A stretch of DNA of 64,000 bases from an uncultured Mailhella sp. Lineage in GTDB: Bacteria > Desulfobacterota > Desulfovibrionia > Desulfovibrionales > Desulfovibrionaceae. The notes under the pieces were generated by a model. The model searched no databases. It saw only the letters and a list, made by a program, of their open reading frames with translations, and was not told where the DNA came from. Below are positions 33,475 through 42,593 of the stretch, in pieces. Position 1 is the stretch's first letter, and each line of letters starts with the position of its first letter. The position numbers and the translations under genes are program-made. The DNA lies in contig CAJTRG010000001.1 of the NCBI GenBank assembly GCA_910578585.1, forward strand, positions 1 through 64,000, given 5' to 3'.

Positions 33475-36007
33475 GGGATTTTTCGGTATTTGTTTCTAAA
33501 AAATGTTTGGCATTTTCAAGAGCAAGCTGATTGCGGTCTTTTTCCGTTTGTGCAGAAAGAGAAAGCTGTTTTAAAAATGCTGTGTACCAGTGAATGTGAA
33601 TGGTTTCAGAAAAGAGCAGTTCAAAGGAAGGGAGAAAGCTTTGTTCGATAATGGTCTGATATTGTTTACAAAGTTCTTCCTGTTTTTCCTGTAAAACCTG
33701 TTCCAAGGCAAGGCGTATCTTTTTGGCCCATGCTTCAATTTTCTTTTGTTTCTTTTGTAAAATATTTTGCTTGTGTTTCTGAATATCCCCTTGAAAATGC
33801 AGGGTAATTGCGCCAATTCCTGTCAAAATAAGCCCGGAAATACTGATGGGGTCACCTAAGAAGGCAAGAGCAATACTGCCCACAGTCAGCAGATTGAAAA
33901 AAGAAGCAGAAAGCACAAAGCCGCTTCCAGCCCCAGCCAGAAAAAGGGATAGCTGTTTCATTTTGAGATTGCCCTGAATAAGGATATTGTTCAGAGCCGT
34001 GCTTTCAATATTGGTATTGCCCATGGCATTGACAGAAAGGGAGACAGCCTCCAGACATTCATGGGAGAGGGTGTGCATATCCTGATGAAAAATTTTGATT
34101 TTTTCTTCCCAGACCTGGAGCTGCGCCTCCTGACTTTGGATAAAATCCTGCACCAGATTTTGGGCGAGTTCCTTTGCTGTGATTTGGTCAAATTCTTTCC
34201 ATTTTTCACTTTTGGCAATATCTTTTCCCAGCGTATCGGCAAATTCATGGGCTCTTAATTGAATATGCTGAATAAATTTTTGTTCAAAGAGATTGAGGGC
34301 TTCTTCCTGCTGTTGTTTCCAGGCAAAAATATCTTTTTCCACACTTTTTGTAAACTGGGTTGCCTGAGTGCGATATTTTTCAAGGGCAACAATCAGGGAT
34401 TGTTCATGTTTTTCCAAAAGCTGCAAAAAGTTTGCTGGATAGCGGCTGTTCATTTCCTGTTCATCTTTTTTGAGTTTGTTTTGCAGAATTTGCAGGAAAT
34501 TTTCGGCATTTTGAGTGATTTTTTGCTGATAGAAAATCAGTGTATCGTCTTTTTGAATGGCTTTTTCAAGAAGCATTAGGAATGTCTGCCAGTTTTCGCT
34601 TTGTGCTTTGGAAAGATGTTTTTGCAGACAAAAGTGCTCCATAAGCTCTTTGGCATTGAGGGGGCAAAGCCCCAGAAAATCAATATGGGGATTTGTTTGT
34701 TTAATTTCTTCAAAAAGAAGCCATGCCCGTTCTATGCTGTTTTGGCTTTTCTCCTGTTTATTGAGTCTGTCAATATTGGTGATCACGCCAATAAGGGTAA
34801 TAACGCGTCCTTTTGTGGTAATTTCACGCAAGAAATTGAGTTCGCTGCCTGAATCAGGCTTTCTTGCATCCACCACAAAAATGAGACAGTCAGCCTGCAA
34901 GCTCTCCTTATGGGTCAAATAATCGTGGAAAGTATTGACGCAGTTGAAACCCGGTGTATCGCTGATGTGAAAGCCCTGAGCAAGGAGTGGATGATTGAGC
35001 CCAATAAAGACCTTTGCCACCTGCCCGGTAAATTTTCCGTCAATATGCATGTAATTGAAAAGCTCATGCTTCTTGATCTTGATTTTTTTGCCAAAAGGAA
35101 AGGCAGTATTGATATCGCGGGGCTGAAAAAGTCCCTGCCTGGCATAGAGTTCCTTTTGAATTTGTAAATCTTTTTCTTCAAGAAATTCAACATAATACTC
35201 TTCATTTTTATGAAAATAAAATTCAATGGGCACAGCGGTTTGCGGGATAGACTCTTCCACAGAACTGATTTCCTGTTTCAGGAGGGCATTGATAAGGGAA
35301 CTCTTACCGCGTTTGCCTTCGCCTACAAGGGCAATATGGTATTCTTGCTTTTTGAGTGTACTCAGAAAATCGGAAAATTCCTGTTCCAGATTTTTATCAG
35401 AGGAAATAAGCGGGTAAAAAGGCACAAAGGAATTTTGCAAGTTTTGCTGAAAATCGGATAATGGATGCGTGAGTTCTTTGCCGGAATTTGTTTTTAACGG
35501 AATATGCTGCTTGATTTGTTTTGAGAGATCCGCAAATTGTTCTTTGGGAAGGGCAAGAATTTTTTGCAGGGAATTTTTTGTGTTGCTTGTATTGTCGCTT
35601 GTATTGCCTTGTAATACTTGCAAAATTTTTTGGTTGTCAGAACTTGTAAACAAGCCGCTTTGGGATAACTCCGCAAAAAGCGTTTGCCTTTCCTGTTCTG
35701 AAAATTTTTCCTGTAAAAGGGATACTGTTTTTTCTTGTTGTGCCGCTGTTTGTGTTGTTATGAGGCTAAAATGGAATTTGGCAATGGTATAGTTTTCAAG
35801 CCCCGGCAAAATTTTTTCTAAAAGGGAAAATAAGAAATTATAGGTTTCAACAGCATTGCTTTGTTGATTTTTATAGAGCAGAGCAAAAAAAAGGATAAGC
35901 ACATTTTCCTTTTTATCAGGATTGAGCGATAAAAAACGTTCAGAATGGGCAATTTCTTCGGAAAATGCGGGAAGTTTGGGGAATATGCTTTTTTCTTTGC
36001 TTTTCAT
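33458..36007 (-). CDS. Dynamin-like large GTPase
   Basis: This 849-residue protein starts at ATG 36007; a GTG at 36046 is possible but adds a non-conserved hydrophobic stretch. A helical N-terminal region (1-225) precedes the GTPase domain: G1 VGEGKRGKSSL (about 228-238), G3 DTPGFN, G4-like TNID. Then come long coiled coils, a hydrophobic membrane-insertion pair (about 680-745, LFLAGAGSGFVL to GLILTGIGAI) and a C-terminal coiled coil. Bacterial dynamins remodel membranes, seal damage, or take part in phage resistance. Its last 17 bp encode the start of the helicase-exonuclease protein, so the two are translationally coupled. No Shine-Dalgarno is obvious. Confidence 0.82.
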   Translation of the reverse strand: MKSKEKSIFPKLPAFSEEIAHSERFLSLNPDKKENVLILFFALLYKNQQSNAVETYNFLFSLLEKILPGLENYTIAKFHFSLITTQTAAQQEKTVSLLQEKFSEQERQTLFAELSQSGLFTSSDNQKILQVLQGNTSDNTSNTKNSLQKILALPKEQFADLSKQIKQHIPLKTNSGKELTHPLSDFQQNLQNSFVPFYPLISSDKNLEQEFSDFLSTLKKQEYHIALVGEGKRGKSSLINALLKQEISSVEESIPQTAVPIEFYFHKNEEYYVEFLEEKDLQIQKELYARQGLFQPRDINTAFPFGKKIKIKKHELFNYMHIDGKFTGQVAKVFIGLNHPLLAQGFHISDTPGFNCVNTFHDYLTHKESLQADCLIFVVDARKPDSGSELNFLREITTKGRVITLIGVITNIDRLNKQEKSQNSIERAWLLFEEIKQTNPHIDFLGLCPLNAKELMEHFCLQKHLSKAQSENWQTFLMLLEKAIQKDDTLIFYQQKITQNAENFLQILQNKLKKDEQEMNSRYPANFLQLLEKHEQSLIVALEKYRTQATQFTKSVEKDIFAWKQQQEEALNLFEQKFIQHIQLRAHEFADTLGKDIAKSEKWKEFDQITAKELAQNLVQDFIQSQEAQLQVWEEKIKIFHQDMHTLSHECLEAVSLSVNAMGNTNIESTALNNILIQGNLKMKQLSLFLAGAGSGFVLSASFFNLLTVGSIALAFLGDPISISGLILTGIGAITLHFQGDIQKHKQNILQKKQKKIEAWAKKIRLALEQVLQEKQEELCKQYQTIIEQSFLPSFELLFSETIHIHWYTAFLKQLSLSAQTEKDRNQLALENAKHFLETNTEKSHVTRS

Positions 36008-36019
36008 GGAAAAAATATA

Positions 36020-36064
36020 GCAAAAAAAAAGCGTTTTGCCTATCACGGAAAAACGCCTTTTTAA
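36020..36064. terminator. Hairpin between type-2 copy F and the dynamin-like gene
   Basis: AAAAAGCGTTTT and AAAACGCCTTTTT pair with one bulge and have A/T runs on both sides. It overlaps the possible GTG start at 36046, another reason to favour the ATG at 36007. Confidence 0.55.
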
Positions 36065-36070
36065 TGTTTA

Positions 36071-36230
36071 TTGTTTTGTTCTAATATAATGTTAATTTTA
36101 TAACAACAAGATATAATTCAAAAATTTTTCTCTTTTATGGGGGAAATGATTTCCCCCCATACCCCCACATTACTTGTTTTTATTTCATAAAAACAAGAAG
36201 TTATGTTTTATATGGGAAAGAATTAATTTT
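36071..36230 (+). repeat. Type-2 two-hairpin repeat, copy F
   Basis: Hairpin 1 is GGGGGAAA-TGA-TTTCCCCC (about 36139-36157). Hairpin 2 is CTTGTTTTTAT-TTC-ATAAAAACAAG (36173-36197). About 130 bp are closely similar to copy E near 41145-41300. It is the only copy not beside a type-1 repeat and the only one between two genes on the same strand. Confidence 0.8.
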
Positions 36231-36245
36231 TTATCCAAGTTTATA

Positions 36246-38495
36246 TTAGCCGCAGCGGCTGTAGCCACAGTTTTGGCAAATATGGCAGCCTTCCTGGAAG
36301 GTCATTTCAGATCCGCATTCAGGGCAGGAAGGATTTTGCAAGTCCTGGTCTTTGGTGGCAGGAACAGGAGCTTCACCCTTTAAATATCTGTTTTCCAGTA
36401 CCCAGGAAATAGCATCAGGAATGGAAAGCAAAATACCTTTCTTTTGGAAAACAGGGTGTTCACCGCCAATGCCTTTGAGCTGCTGGACAACATCACGTAC
36501 AGGCACGCCAGAACGGAAGCAAAGGGATACAAGACGTCCAATGGCTTCTGCCTTTGCAGTAATAGAGCGGCCAGACTTACCAATAGTGGTGAAAACTTCA
36601 AAGGGCTGTCCATCCACTTCGTTCACAGTGAGGTATAAAACGCCCAAACCGGTTTTAACTTTTTGAGTAAATCCTTCAACAATATCAGGACGTTGACGAA
36701 CAACACTTGGAGCTTGCTGAGGTGCCTGCGTTTTGTCTTCTTTCTTGCTGCCAATATTGAGTACTTGACCAGATTTGCTGCCGTCACGGTAAATCGTTAC
36801 GCCCTTGCAGCCAAGGGTATAGGCAAGTCTGTAAATATGGTCAATATCCTGCACAGTGGCATTGTTAGGCAGGTTCACAGTTTTTGAAACAGCATTGTCT
36901 GTATATTTTTGGAAAGCAGCCTGCATTCTGAGATGCGCTTCGGCTGAAATATCCATGGCGGTCACAAATACATCACGAACAGCTTGCGGGAGAAAATCAA
37001 AGCTGGCAATAGAACCCACATTGGTGACGGCTTCCATGAGTTCAGAAGTGTACAAGTCACGGGATTTTATTGCATTTTCAAAATATGGGTTGACTTCGAT
37101 CAGGCGTTCGCCGTCCATAACGTGGCGGGCAAAAGCAAGCGCGAAAATAGGTTCAACCCCGGAAGAGCAGCTGGCAATAATGGAAAGTGTACCAGTAGGA
37201 GCAATGGTGGTGATGGTTGCGTTACGAAGAGGCTTTCCATCCTTATAAATGGATTCAGCAAAGGCAGGGAATACGCCTCTTTCTTCTGCTAATTCATGGG
37301 AAGCATTGCGGCCTTCTGTTTGGATAAATTCCATAACTTTTTCAGCAAGTTTGAGCGCTTCTGCTGAATTATAAGGAAGTTCCAGAGCAAAGAGCATATC
37401 GGCAAAGCCCATAACACCTAAACCGATTTTACGGTTCATGTGCACTCTTTCAGCAATTTTTTCAAGAGGGAATTTGGAAGCATCAATAACGTTATCAAGG
37501 AAACGAACGGCTGTGTGAATAACTTCTTTGAGGTTGTTCCAGTCAATAGCTTCTTCTTTATTATCACTGATATTGCCGGGAATAACAAATTTTGAAAGGT
37601 TGATGGAACCTAAGTTGCATGCTTCATAAGGAAGAAGAGGCTGTTCGCCGCAGGGGTTGGTGGATTCCATGTCGCCTTGCGCGGGGGTTGGGTTGTCACG
37701 GTTGATTCTGTCGATGAAAACAATGCCGGGGTCACCGCTTATCCATGCTTTATTGACTAAAATATCGAAAACTTCTTTTGCGTTGAGTGTACCTTTGACG
37801 GCTTTGGAATGGGGGTCAATAAGTTCATAATCTTCCCCTTTTTCAACAGCTTCCATGAATTTTTCAGTCAGGGCAACAGAGAGATTGAAATTGATAAATT
37901 CTCCGTCTTGCTCTTTTGCGCGGATAAATTCTAAAATATCCGGATGGTCAACGCGCAAAATACCCATATTGGCGCCGCGGCGAGTGCCGCCTTGCTTGAT
38001 TTGTTCTGTGGCTGTGTTGAAAATTTTGAGGAAAGAAATAGGCCCGGAAGCAACACCGCCGGTTGTGCCTACCCGGGAATCTTTAGAACGAATATTGGTG
38101 AAGGAAAAACCAGTGCCGCCGCCGGATTTATGGATCATGGCAGCATATTTTATCGCGTCAAAAATTTCTTCAATGGAGTCTCCAACAGGTAAAACAAAGC
38201 AAGCAGATAATTGTCCTAATTTTGAACCTGCATTCATAAGGGTTGGAGAGTTTGGCAAAAAATAGCCATTAGCCATAAGATTGTAGAATCTTTCAGCTAA
38301 TTTCTCAGGCGCATAGCTTGATTTAGCGTATTTCTTTTCTTCTTCTGCAATGGAAGAAGCAACACGCCAGAAAAGGTCCGTTGCTGTTTCAAGAGGATTA
38401 CCATTATCATCTTTATGATAATATCTTTTTGAAAGAACCAACTCTGCATTTTCAGAGAGATTTGCGGGAGCTAAATTTTTTGGTTTTTGTATCAT
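36246..38495 (-). CDS. nrdJ: Class II (B12-dependent) ribonucleotide reductase
   Basis: This 749-residue enzyme makes deoxyribonucleotides using adenosylcobalamin, with or without oxygen. Visible blocks: GSKLGQLSACFVLPVGDS, the active-site loop NPCGEQPLLPYEACNLGSINL, the second-half motif TLGCKGVTIYRDGSK, and a C-terminal zinc-ribbon CPECGSEM-CQNCGYSRCG that relays electrons. It fits the CobS gene later in the window (cobalamin synthesis). No cobalamin riboswitch or NrdR box was recognised upstream. Confidence 0.95.
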   Translation of the reverse strand: MIQKPKNLAPANLSENAELVLSKRYYHKDDNGNPLETATDLFWRVASSIAEEEKKYAKSSYAPEKLAERFYNLMANGYFLPNSPTLMNAGSKLGQLSACFVLPVGDSIEEIFDAIKYAAMIHKSGGGTGFSFTNIRSKDSRVGTTGGVASGPISFLKIFNTATEQIKQGGTRRGANMGILRVDHPDILEFIRAKEQDGEFINFNLSVALTEKFMEAVEKGEDYELIDPHSKAVKGTLNAKEVFDILVNKAWISGDPGIVFIDRINRDNPTPAQGDMESTNPCGEQPLLPYEACNLGSINLSKFVIPGNISDNKEEAIDWNNLKEVIHTAVRFLDNVIDASKFPLEKIAERVHMNRKIGLGVMGFADMLFALELPYNSAEALKLAEKVMEFIQTEGRNASHELAEERGVFPAFAESIYKDGKPLRNATITTIAPTGTLSIIASCSSGVEPIFALAFARHVMDGERLIEVNPYFENAIKSRDLYTSELMEAVTNVGSIASFDFLPQAVRDVFVTAMDISAEAHLRMQAAFQKYTDNAVSKTVNLPNNATVQDIDHIYRLAYTLGCKGVTIYRDGSKSGQVLNIGSKKEDKTQAPQQAPSVVRQRPDIVEGFTQKVKTGLGVLYLTVNEVDGQPFEVFTTIGKSGRSITAKAEAIGRLVSLCFRSGVPVRDVVQQLKGIGGEHPVFQKKGILLSIPDAISWVLENRYLKGEAPVPATKDQDLQNPSCPECGSEMTFQEGCHICQNCGYSRCG

Positions 38496-38711
38496 AATTT
38501 TAACCTGCTGTAATTGTAATACTTTCTTAACTATAGCATAAAAAATTTTTTAATTCTATGCCACAAAATCCTTATTCGGTGGTTAATCTATTGAAAAGAA
38601 AGACTTAAAAACTTTAATTAAATTTAAAATTTAACAAATTAAAAATTAAAATAAATAAAAACAATATGTTAAATGTATTGCTAAAATTCTTTGGACAGGG
38701 TAAAAAAAAGT

Positions 38712-39221
38712 ATGCGAAAAAAATTTCAAAAGCAGCGGCGTATATCTTCTCCTCTTGCCATAGGGGAGCTTTACCCGGAACTTATCAAAAAAATTTCCCC
38801 TCATCCCCATCAAGATATTTTGCGGGATTTGTGGGATAATTGGGATATGGTTTGCCCGGAAGAAATTATTCCATTCATTAAACCTTATTCCTACAAGGGC
38901 AGAGTTTTGTATCTTGGTGCTGAAAATCCTATGGATTTACAGGAAATTCGCATGTATTATGCAGAACTTTTAGAGCGGATCAATGTTTTTTTGGCTTCCT
39001 ATGGCTTGGAAAATTGTTTTGAGCGTTTGGAGTTTTCTCTTATCCATGGGAAAAAGTCTTTGCTGGAAAGAGAAGCCATTCCCCAGCATATTACCAATGT
39101 ATATCCCCCAAGACCGCAGAATTACGGCCAGGAAATTGACTTTCATGGCAATAAAAGTTTAGAGCGCTGTTATGAAGCTTTTTGTAACCGTTTGGATTTT
39201 GAAGAAAAAAGCAATAAATAA
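38712..39221 (+). CDS. DUF721 / DciA-like helicase-loader protein
   Basis: This 169-residue protein (ATG 38712; a TTG at 38691 is also open) starts with a basic segment MRKKFQKQRR. It continues with the DUF721 pattern LRDLWDNWDMVCPEEIIPFIKPYSYKGRVLYL, where W-x-x-V-x-P and the beta strand that follows are typical. DciA is the replicative helicase loader in bacteria lacking DnaC/DnaI. Position directly before dnaA supports a role in replication initiation. The C-terminal third is not recognised. Confidence 0.7.
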   Translation: MRKKFQKQRRISSPLAIGELYPELIKKISPHPHQDILRDLWDNWDMVCPEEIIPFIKPYSYKGRVLYLGAENPMDLQEIRMYYAELLERINVFLASYGLENCFERLEFSLIHGKKSLLEREAIPQHITNVYPPRPQNYGQEIDFHGNKSLERCYEAFCNRLDFEEKSNK

Positions 39222-39587
39222 GTATAATTTATTGAAATTATTATAATAAAAATTTTTTGGAAAATTTTTTCCGCTAAACTGTTATTTTGATAAGGTAATT
39301 TTATATTTTTTAGAAAAACTAAGAAATTTTTAGGAATTCGAAGTAAAATTATTTTATTAATGTGGAAAAATAATTTTATTTTTTGTTGAAAAAATACCTT
39401 GACAGCCCTAAACCGTGTAATTATGTACCTTTTACAGAGCAAATCTTTTTCAAATAAAATAGAATAACACAGTGTATTTATTATATATTTTCAAAATTGT
39501 ATTTGTGGATAAGTTTTTCCGAAAGGCTAAGCAATTTTAATTTTCTGTTGGTAGTTTTTTTAATGAAAAGTGTATTATAAGAGTTTT
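39222..39587. other. AT-rich gap with DnaA boxes; candidate origin or dnaA control region
   Basis: This 366-bp gap is very AT-rich. It contains TGTGGATAA (39504-39512, exact complement of TTATCCACA) and TGTGGAAAA (39361-39369, complement of TTTTCCACA), both fitting TTWTNCACA. dciA-like and dnaA genes flank it. It could be oriC, an ectopic origin-like site, or simply DnaA autoregulation; only two clear boxes are seen. Confidence 0.5.
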
Positions 39588-41006
39588 ATGGAAACGCTAT
39601 GGACACAAATTCAATCACGGTTGCGAGAAATATTGCCAGAAGCTGAGTATTTAGTATGGATAGCAACCTTAAAAGGGGAAGTTCAATATAAAAATGAAAT
39701 CCCCTGCCTCACACTTTATGCGCGTAATTCGCATATTGCTAAATATTTGCGTAAATATAGCGTTTATTTTCAGGAAGCAGCAGCAAAAGTTCTGGATATG
39801 GAAAACAGTGCCCTGATTGATGTTGAATATGAAGCACTGAATACAACCGATACCACTCTGATTAAAACCTTTTCTGCTGAAGATGTGGCTAAAAGCATTG
39901 CCACCGCGCCCTCCATGCTTGCAACAGGCAAAAATTCACAGCTTCTTCTGCCTATTCGCTATACGTACGAACAGTCCATGGAATTTAAGCATTCCTTCGA
40001 TGATTTTATTGTTGGGCCTTGCAATAAACTTGCCATGGCAGCAGCAGAAAACATTATTCAGGATAATGCCCTGACCAATATGCTTTTTCTTTCTTCCTGT
40101 TCCGGACTTGGCAAAACCCATTTGATGCAGGCTGTAGGTATGGCAATGCAGGAAAAAGCCAAAAAAATGCCTTTAAATGTTGCCTATGTCACGGCTGATA
40201 CCTTTACTTCTCAATTTGTGCAGGCCAGCATGTCCAAAGATTACGACAAATTCAGACAGCGCTACAGCCTTTGTGATTTGCTTTTGCTGGAAGATGTGCA
40301 TTTCTTCCATGGTAAAGACAAAACCCAGGAAATGCTTCTTTCCATTATTAAAGCTATTCATGCCCGCGGCGGAAAGGTTGTGCTGACAAGCTCCTTTGCT
40401 CCCAAGGATATTCAGGGGCTGGACAGTTATTTGACTTCACAGTTCCAATCCGGTTTTGTGGCAAGTATTGAAAAGCCTGAAATGGAAACTCGCTTCAATA
40501 TCCTTGTGGAAAAATCAAAGAAACTCGGTATTATTTTGCCGGAAACTGTTGCCGAACTCATGGCAAAACGCATTGATGCCGATGTGCGTATGCTGGAATC
40601 CTGCCTGCAAAATGTTGTTTTCAGAGCAAAAGTTTTAGGCACAGAAATTACAGAAGATCTTGTGTACGATGTTATCCAGCAAGTTTCCCATACTGAGCCC
40701 ACTTTTGATATCCCCAGCATTGTGGATATGGTTTGCCGGGGCTTTGGGGTAACAAAGCAGCAGCTGCAATCTAATTCCCGTCGCCAAGACTATGTGCTTG
40801 CCAGAAACTTGGCTTTTTATCTGCTCCGCCAGCATACGGATTTGACCTTGGAAGAAATAGGACAAGGCTTTAATCGTCGCCATTCCACAGTAATTAAAGG
40901 TATTTCTTCTCTTGAAGAAGAAATTTCAAAAGAAAGTCCTGTGGGCAGACAATTAAATGATATGATCCAAAAAATTGAAAAAAACTGCGGTAAAAAGAAT
41001 AAATGA
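39588..41006 (+). CDS. dnaA: Chromosomal replication initiator DnaA
   Basis: This 472-residue DnaA (ATG 39588, METLWTQIQSRL, preferred to an upstream GTG at 39570) shows domain I, a linker, the AAA+ domain and domain IV. The DNA-binding signature LEEIGQGFNRRHSTVIKGI is clear. Walker A is SCSGLGKTH rather than GGVGLGKTH, and Walker B is LLLEDVHFF rather than LLIDDIQFL, so both ATP motifs carry unusual substitutions. dnaN, recF and gyrB, common dnaA neighbours, are absent; it may be a second dnaA paralog. It ends just before a type-1 repeat. Confidence 0.9.
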   Translation: METLWTQIQSRLREILPEAEYLVWIATLKGEVQYKNEIPCLTLYARNSHIAKYLRKYSVYFQEAAAKVLDMENSALIDVEYEALNTTDTTLIKTFSAEDVAKSIATAPSMLATGKNSQLLLPIRYTYEQSMEFKHSFDDFIVGPCNKLAMAAAENIIQDNALTNMLFLSSCSGLGKTHLMQAVGMAMQEKAKKMPLNVAYVTADTFTSQFVQASMSKDYDKFRQRYSLCDLLLLEDVHFFHGKDKTQEMLLSIIKAIHARGGKVVLTSSFAPKDIQGLDSYLTSQFQSGFVASIEKPEMETRFNILVEKSKKLGIILPETVAELMAKRIDADVRMLESCLQNVVFRAKVLGTEITEDLVYDVIQQVSHTEPTFDIPSIVDMVCRGFGVTKQQLQSNSRRQDYVLARNLAFYLLRQHTDLTLEEIGQGFNRRHSTVIKGISSLEEEISKESPVGRQLNDMIQKIEKNCGKKNK

Positions 41007-41028
41007 TAAGAATATTTTTGTTATTTTT

Positions 41029-41127
41029 TGCAGGGGAAGAACTTTTCCAGCCGCCGAGGGCGACGAAATCGTTTGCGTTAGCGAAGAATGAGCGTAACGC
41101 AAATGGACAGCAGAGCTATAATTCCCC
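41029..41127 (+). repeat. Type-1 fold-back repeat, copy E1
   Basis: The left arm is TGCAGGGGAAGAACTTTT; the right arm is degraded (ATTCCCC). The internal stem TTTGCGTTA/TAACGCAAA is the longest of the family. The hairpin CGAC-GAA-ATCG has one G-U-type mismatch. It is the first of two copies in the same convergent gap. Confidence 0.8.
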
Positions 41128-41144
41128 AAAAAAATAAAATATAT

Positions 41145-41300
41145 TGCTTTGTTCTACTTTTAGGCTGACTTCATAAGCATCAGATATAATTATAAATTTT
41201 TTTTATGGGGAAAATGATTTCCCCTATACCCCTCATTACTTGTTTTTATTTAATAAAAACAAGAAGTTATGTTTGTATAAGGAAGAATTTAATTTCGTTC
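41145..41300 (+). repeat. Type-2 two-hairpin repeat, copy E
   Basis: Hairpin 1 is GGGGAAA-ATGA-TTTCCCC (about 41207-41224). Hairpin 2 is CTTGTTTTTAT-TTA-ATAAAAACAAG. It lies between type-1 copies E1 and E2 and is near-identical to copy F. Confidence 0.8.
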
Positions 41301-41313
41301 ATCAATCTGGTAC

Positions 41314-41500
41314 TAGAACATTTCCGAAAATAATTACAAATAATTTTAATAATAAAGCTTAAAAAGTTTTGTAAAGGGGTGCAGGGGAAGAAACTTTTTC
41401 AGCCACCGAAGGCGACTAAGTAGTTTGCGTTTGCGAAGAATGAGCAAGTACGCAACTGGACAGCAGAGCTAAAGTTTTTCCCCTGCAAAACTTATTTATA
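41314..41500 (+). repeat. Type-1 fold-back repeat, copy E2, with partial MITE end
   Basis: TAGAACATTTCCG (41314-41326) and the following 50 bp match the right end of the outer element D read in reverse, with one change in the terminal repeat. The core runs from TGCAGGGG (41380) to CCCCTGCA (41480-41487). After that the copy departs from D, so the second terminal repeat is missing. Hairpin CGAC-TAA-GTAG is broken, so this copy looks decayed. Confidence 0.8.
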
Positions 41501-41523
41501 CTTTAAATCAGGTTAGTGGCTGA

Positions 41524-42591
41524 TTACAAAACTTCACAGCCGTCTTCGGTTATTCTGACCATATATTCCCAGCGGATGCCGCCATAGTCTCCATAATAGA
41601 GCCCTGGCTCAACGGTGACAATCATATTAGGCTTGAGCAATCTTTTGCTGCGTATGCTGAGGCGTGGTTCTTCATGCGTATCAAGCCCAACGCCATGGCC
41701 AAGGGAATGATTAAAGGCTTTTTCAACACCGTATTTTTCAAAAACTTTGAAAGCAGTTAAATGAGCGTCCTGACATACTATATCAGGCGCAAGCATTTTT
41801 ATTGCTTCGCTTTGAGCTTCCTGCACTTGACTGAGCATGCTTTGAAAACGCGGGTCAATTTTCTCGCCAAACCAAAATGTTTTGGTCTGGTCAGAGCAAT
41901 AATCATGATATCTTGCTCCCACATCAATGAGAATATGGCAATTTTCCGTGAGTTTTGCCTCAGGATTTGGGATGTGGTGAGGACGGGCAGCATGTTCATT
42001 GATTGCTACAATAGGGGGGAAACTGTTTTCTGTTGCGCCGTGCTTTCTGAAAAACATTTCAATTTCAAGGGCCAGTTCAGTTTCACTTTTGCCTGCTTGA
42101 AAAATGCTGGGCAGCCATGTAAAAAGCTTGTGATTGAGAGCAATGGATTCTTTGAGGGCTTTGATTTCTGCTTCATCTTTGATCAGGCGCAGCTCTTCCA
42201 CAAGCCCGTCAGCTGCTTCCAGGTCAACGCCCTGGGAAATATGTTCGTAGAAATGGTGGCTGACAATTTTGCTTTCAAAACCAATTTTCCCCTGCACATG
42301 ATCTTTTAAATAGGCACGAATATCTTCCATTTGATTGGAATAAATAACAATATTTTCTTCTTCCCACAAAGATTTTGCCACTTCATAGAAGCGGGAATCA
42401 GTAAATAAAATATCCTTGCCATTTTTTTGAATAAGAATATGCCCGGAACTTTCATTGCATTGCCCGTCGTGGAGTTCAAAACCAGAAAGATAAAATCTGT
42501 TGGTGGGATAGCTCACAAAGAGAGCCACAAGTTTTTCATCACTTAGTTTTTGCCGAACTTTTTCACGGCGTTGTTCATAGCATGTGTTCAT
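41524..42591 (-). CDS. M24-family aminopeptidase (Xaa-Pro type)
   Basis: This 355-residue metalloenzyme has an N-terminal creatinase-like domain (about 1-125) and a pita-bread catalytic domain. The five metal ligands are seen in order: DVGARYHDYCSD (two Asp), HSLGHGVGLDTHE (His), TVEPGLYYGD (Glu) and the final GGIRWEYMV (Glu). It removes N-terminal residues before proline or cleaves Xaa-Pro dipeptides; the two cannot be separated by eye. No signal peptide, so cytosolic. Only 2 bp separate it from rapZ upstream. Confidence 0.9.
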   Translation of the reverse strand: MNTCYEQRREKVRQKLSDEKLVALFVSYPTNRFYLSGFELHDGQCNESSGHILIQKNGKDILFTDSRFYEVAKSLWEEENIVIYSNQMEDIRAYLKDHVQGKIGFESKIVSHHFYEHISQGVDLEAADGLVEELRLIKDEAEIKALKESIALNHKLFTWLPSIFQAGKSETELALEIEMFFRKHGATENSFPPIVAINEHAARPHHIPNPEAKLTENCHILIDVGARYHDYCSDQTKTFWFGEKIDPRFQSMLSQVQEAQSEAIKMLAPDIVCQDAHLTAFKVFEKYGVEKAFNHSLGHGVGLDTHEEPRLSIRSKRLLKPNMIVTVEPGLYYGDYGGIRWEYMVRITEDGCEVL

Positions 42592-42593
42592 AA

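Noticed and set aside
38496..38711. Cobalamin riboswitch or NrdR box upstream of nrdJ
   Set aside because: The gap is simply AT-rich; no B12-box-like or repeated NrdR-like motif could be found.
8508..41500. CRISPR array
   Set aside because: The repeats are dispersed single copies of 100-260 bp with internal dyads, not short direct repeats separated by regular spacers.
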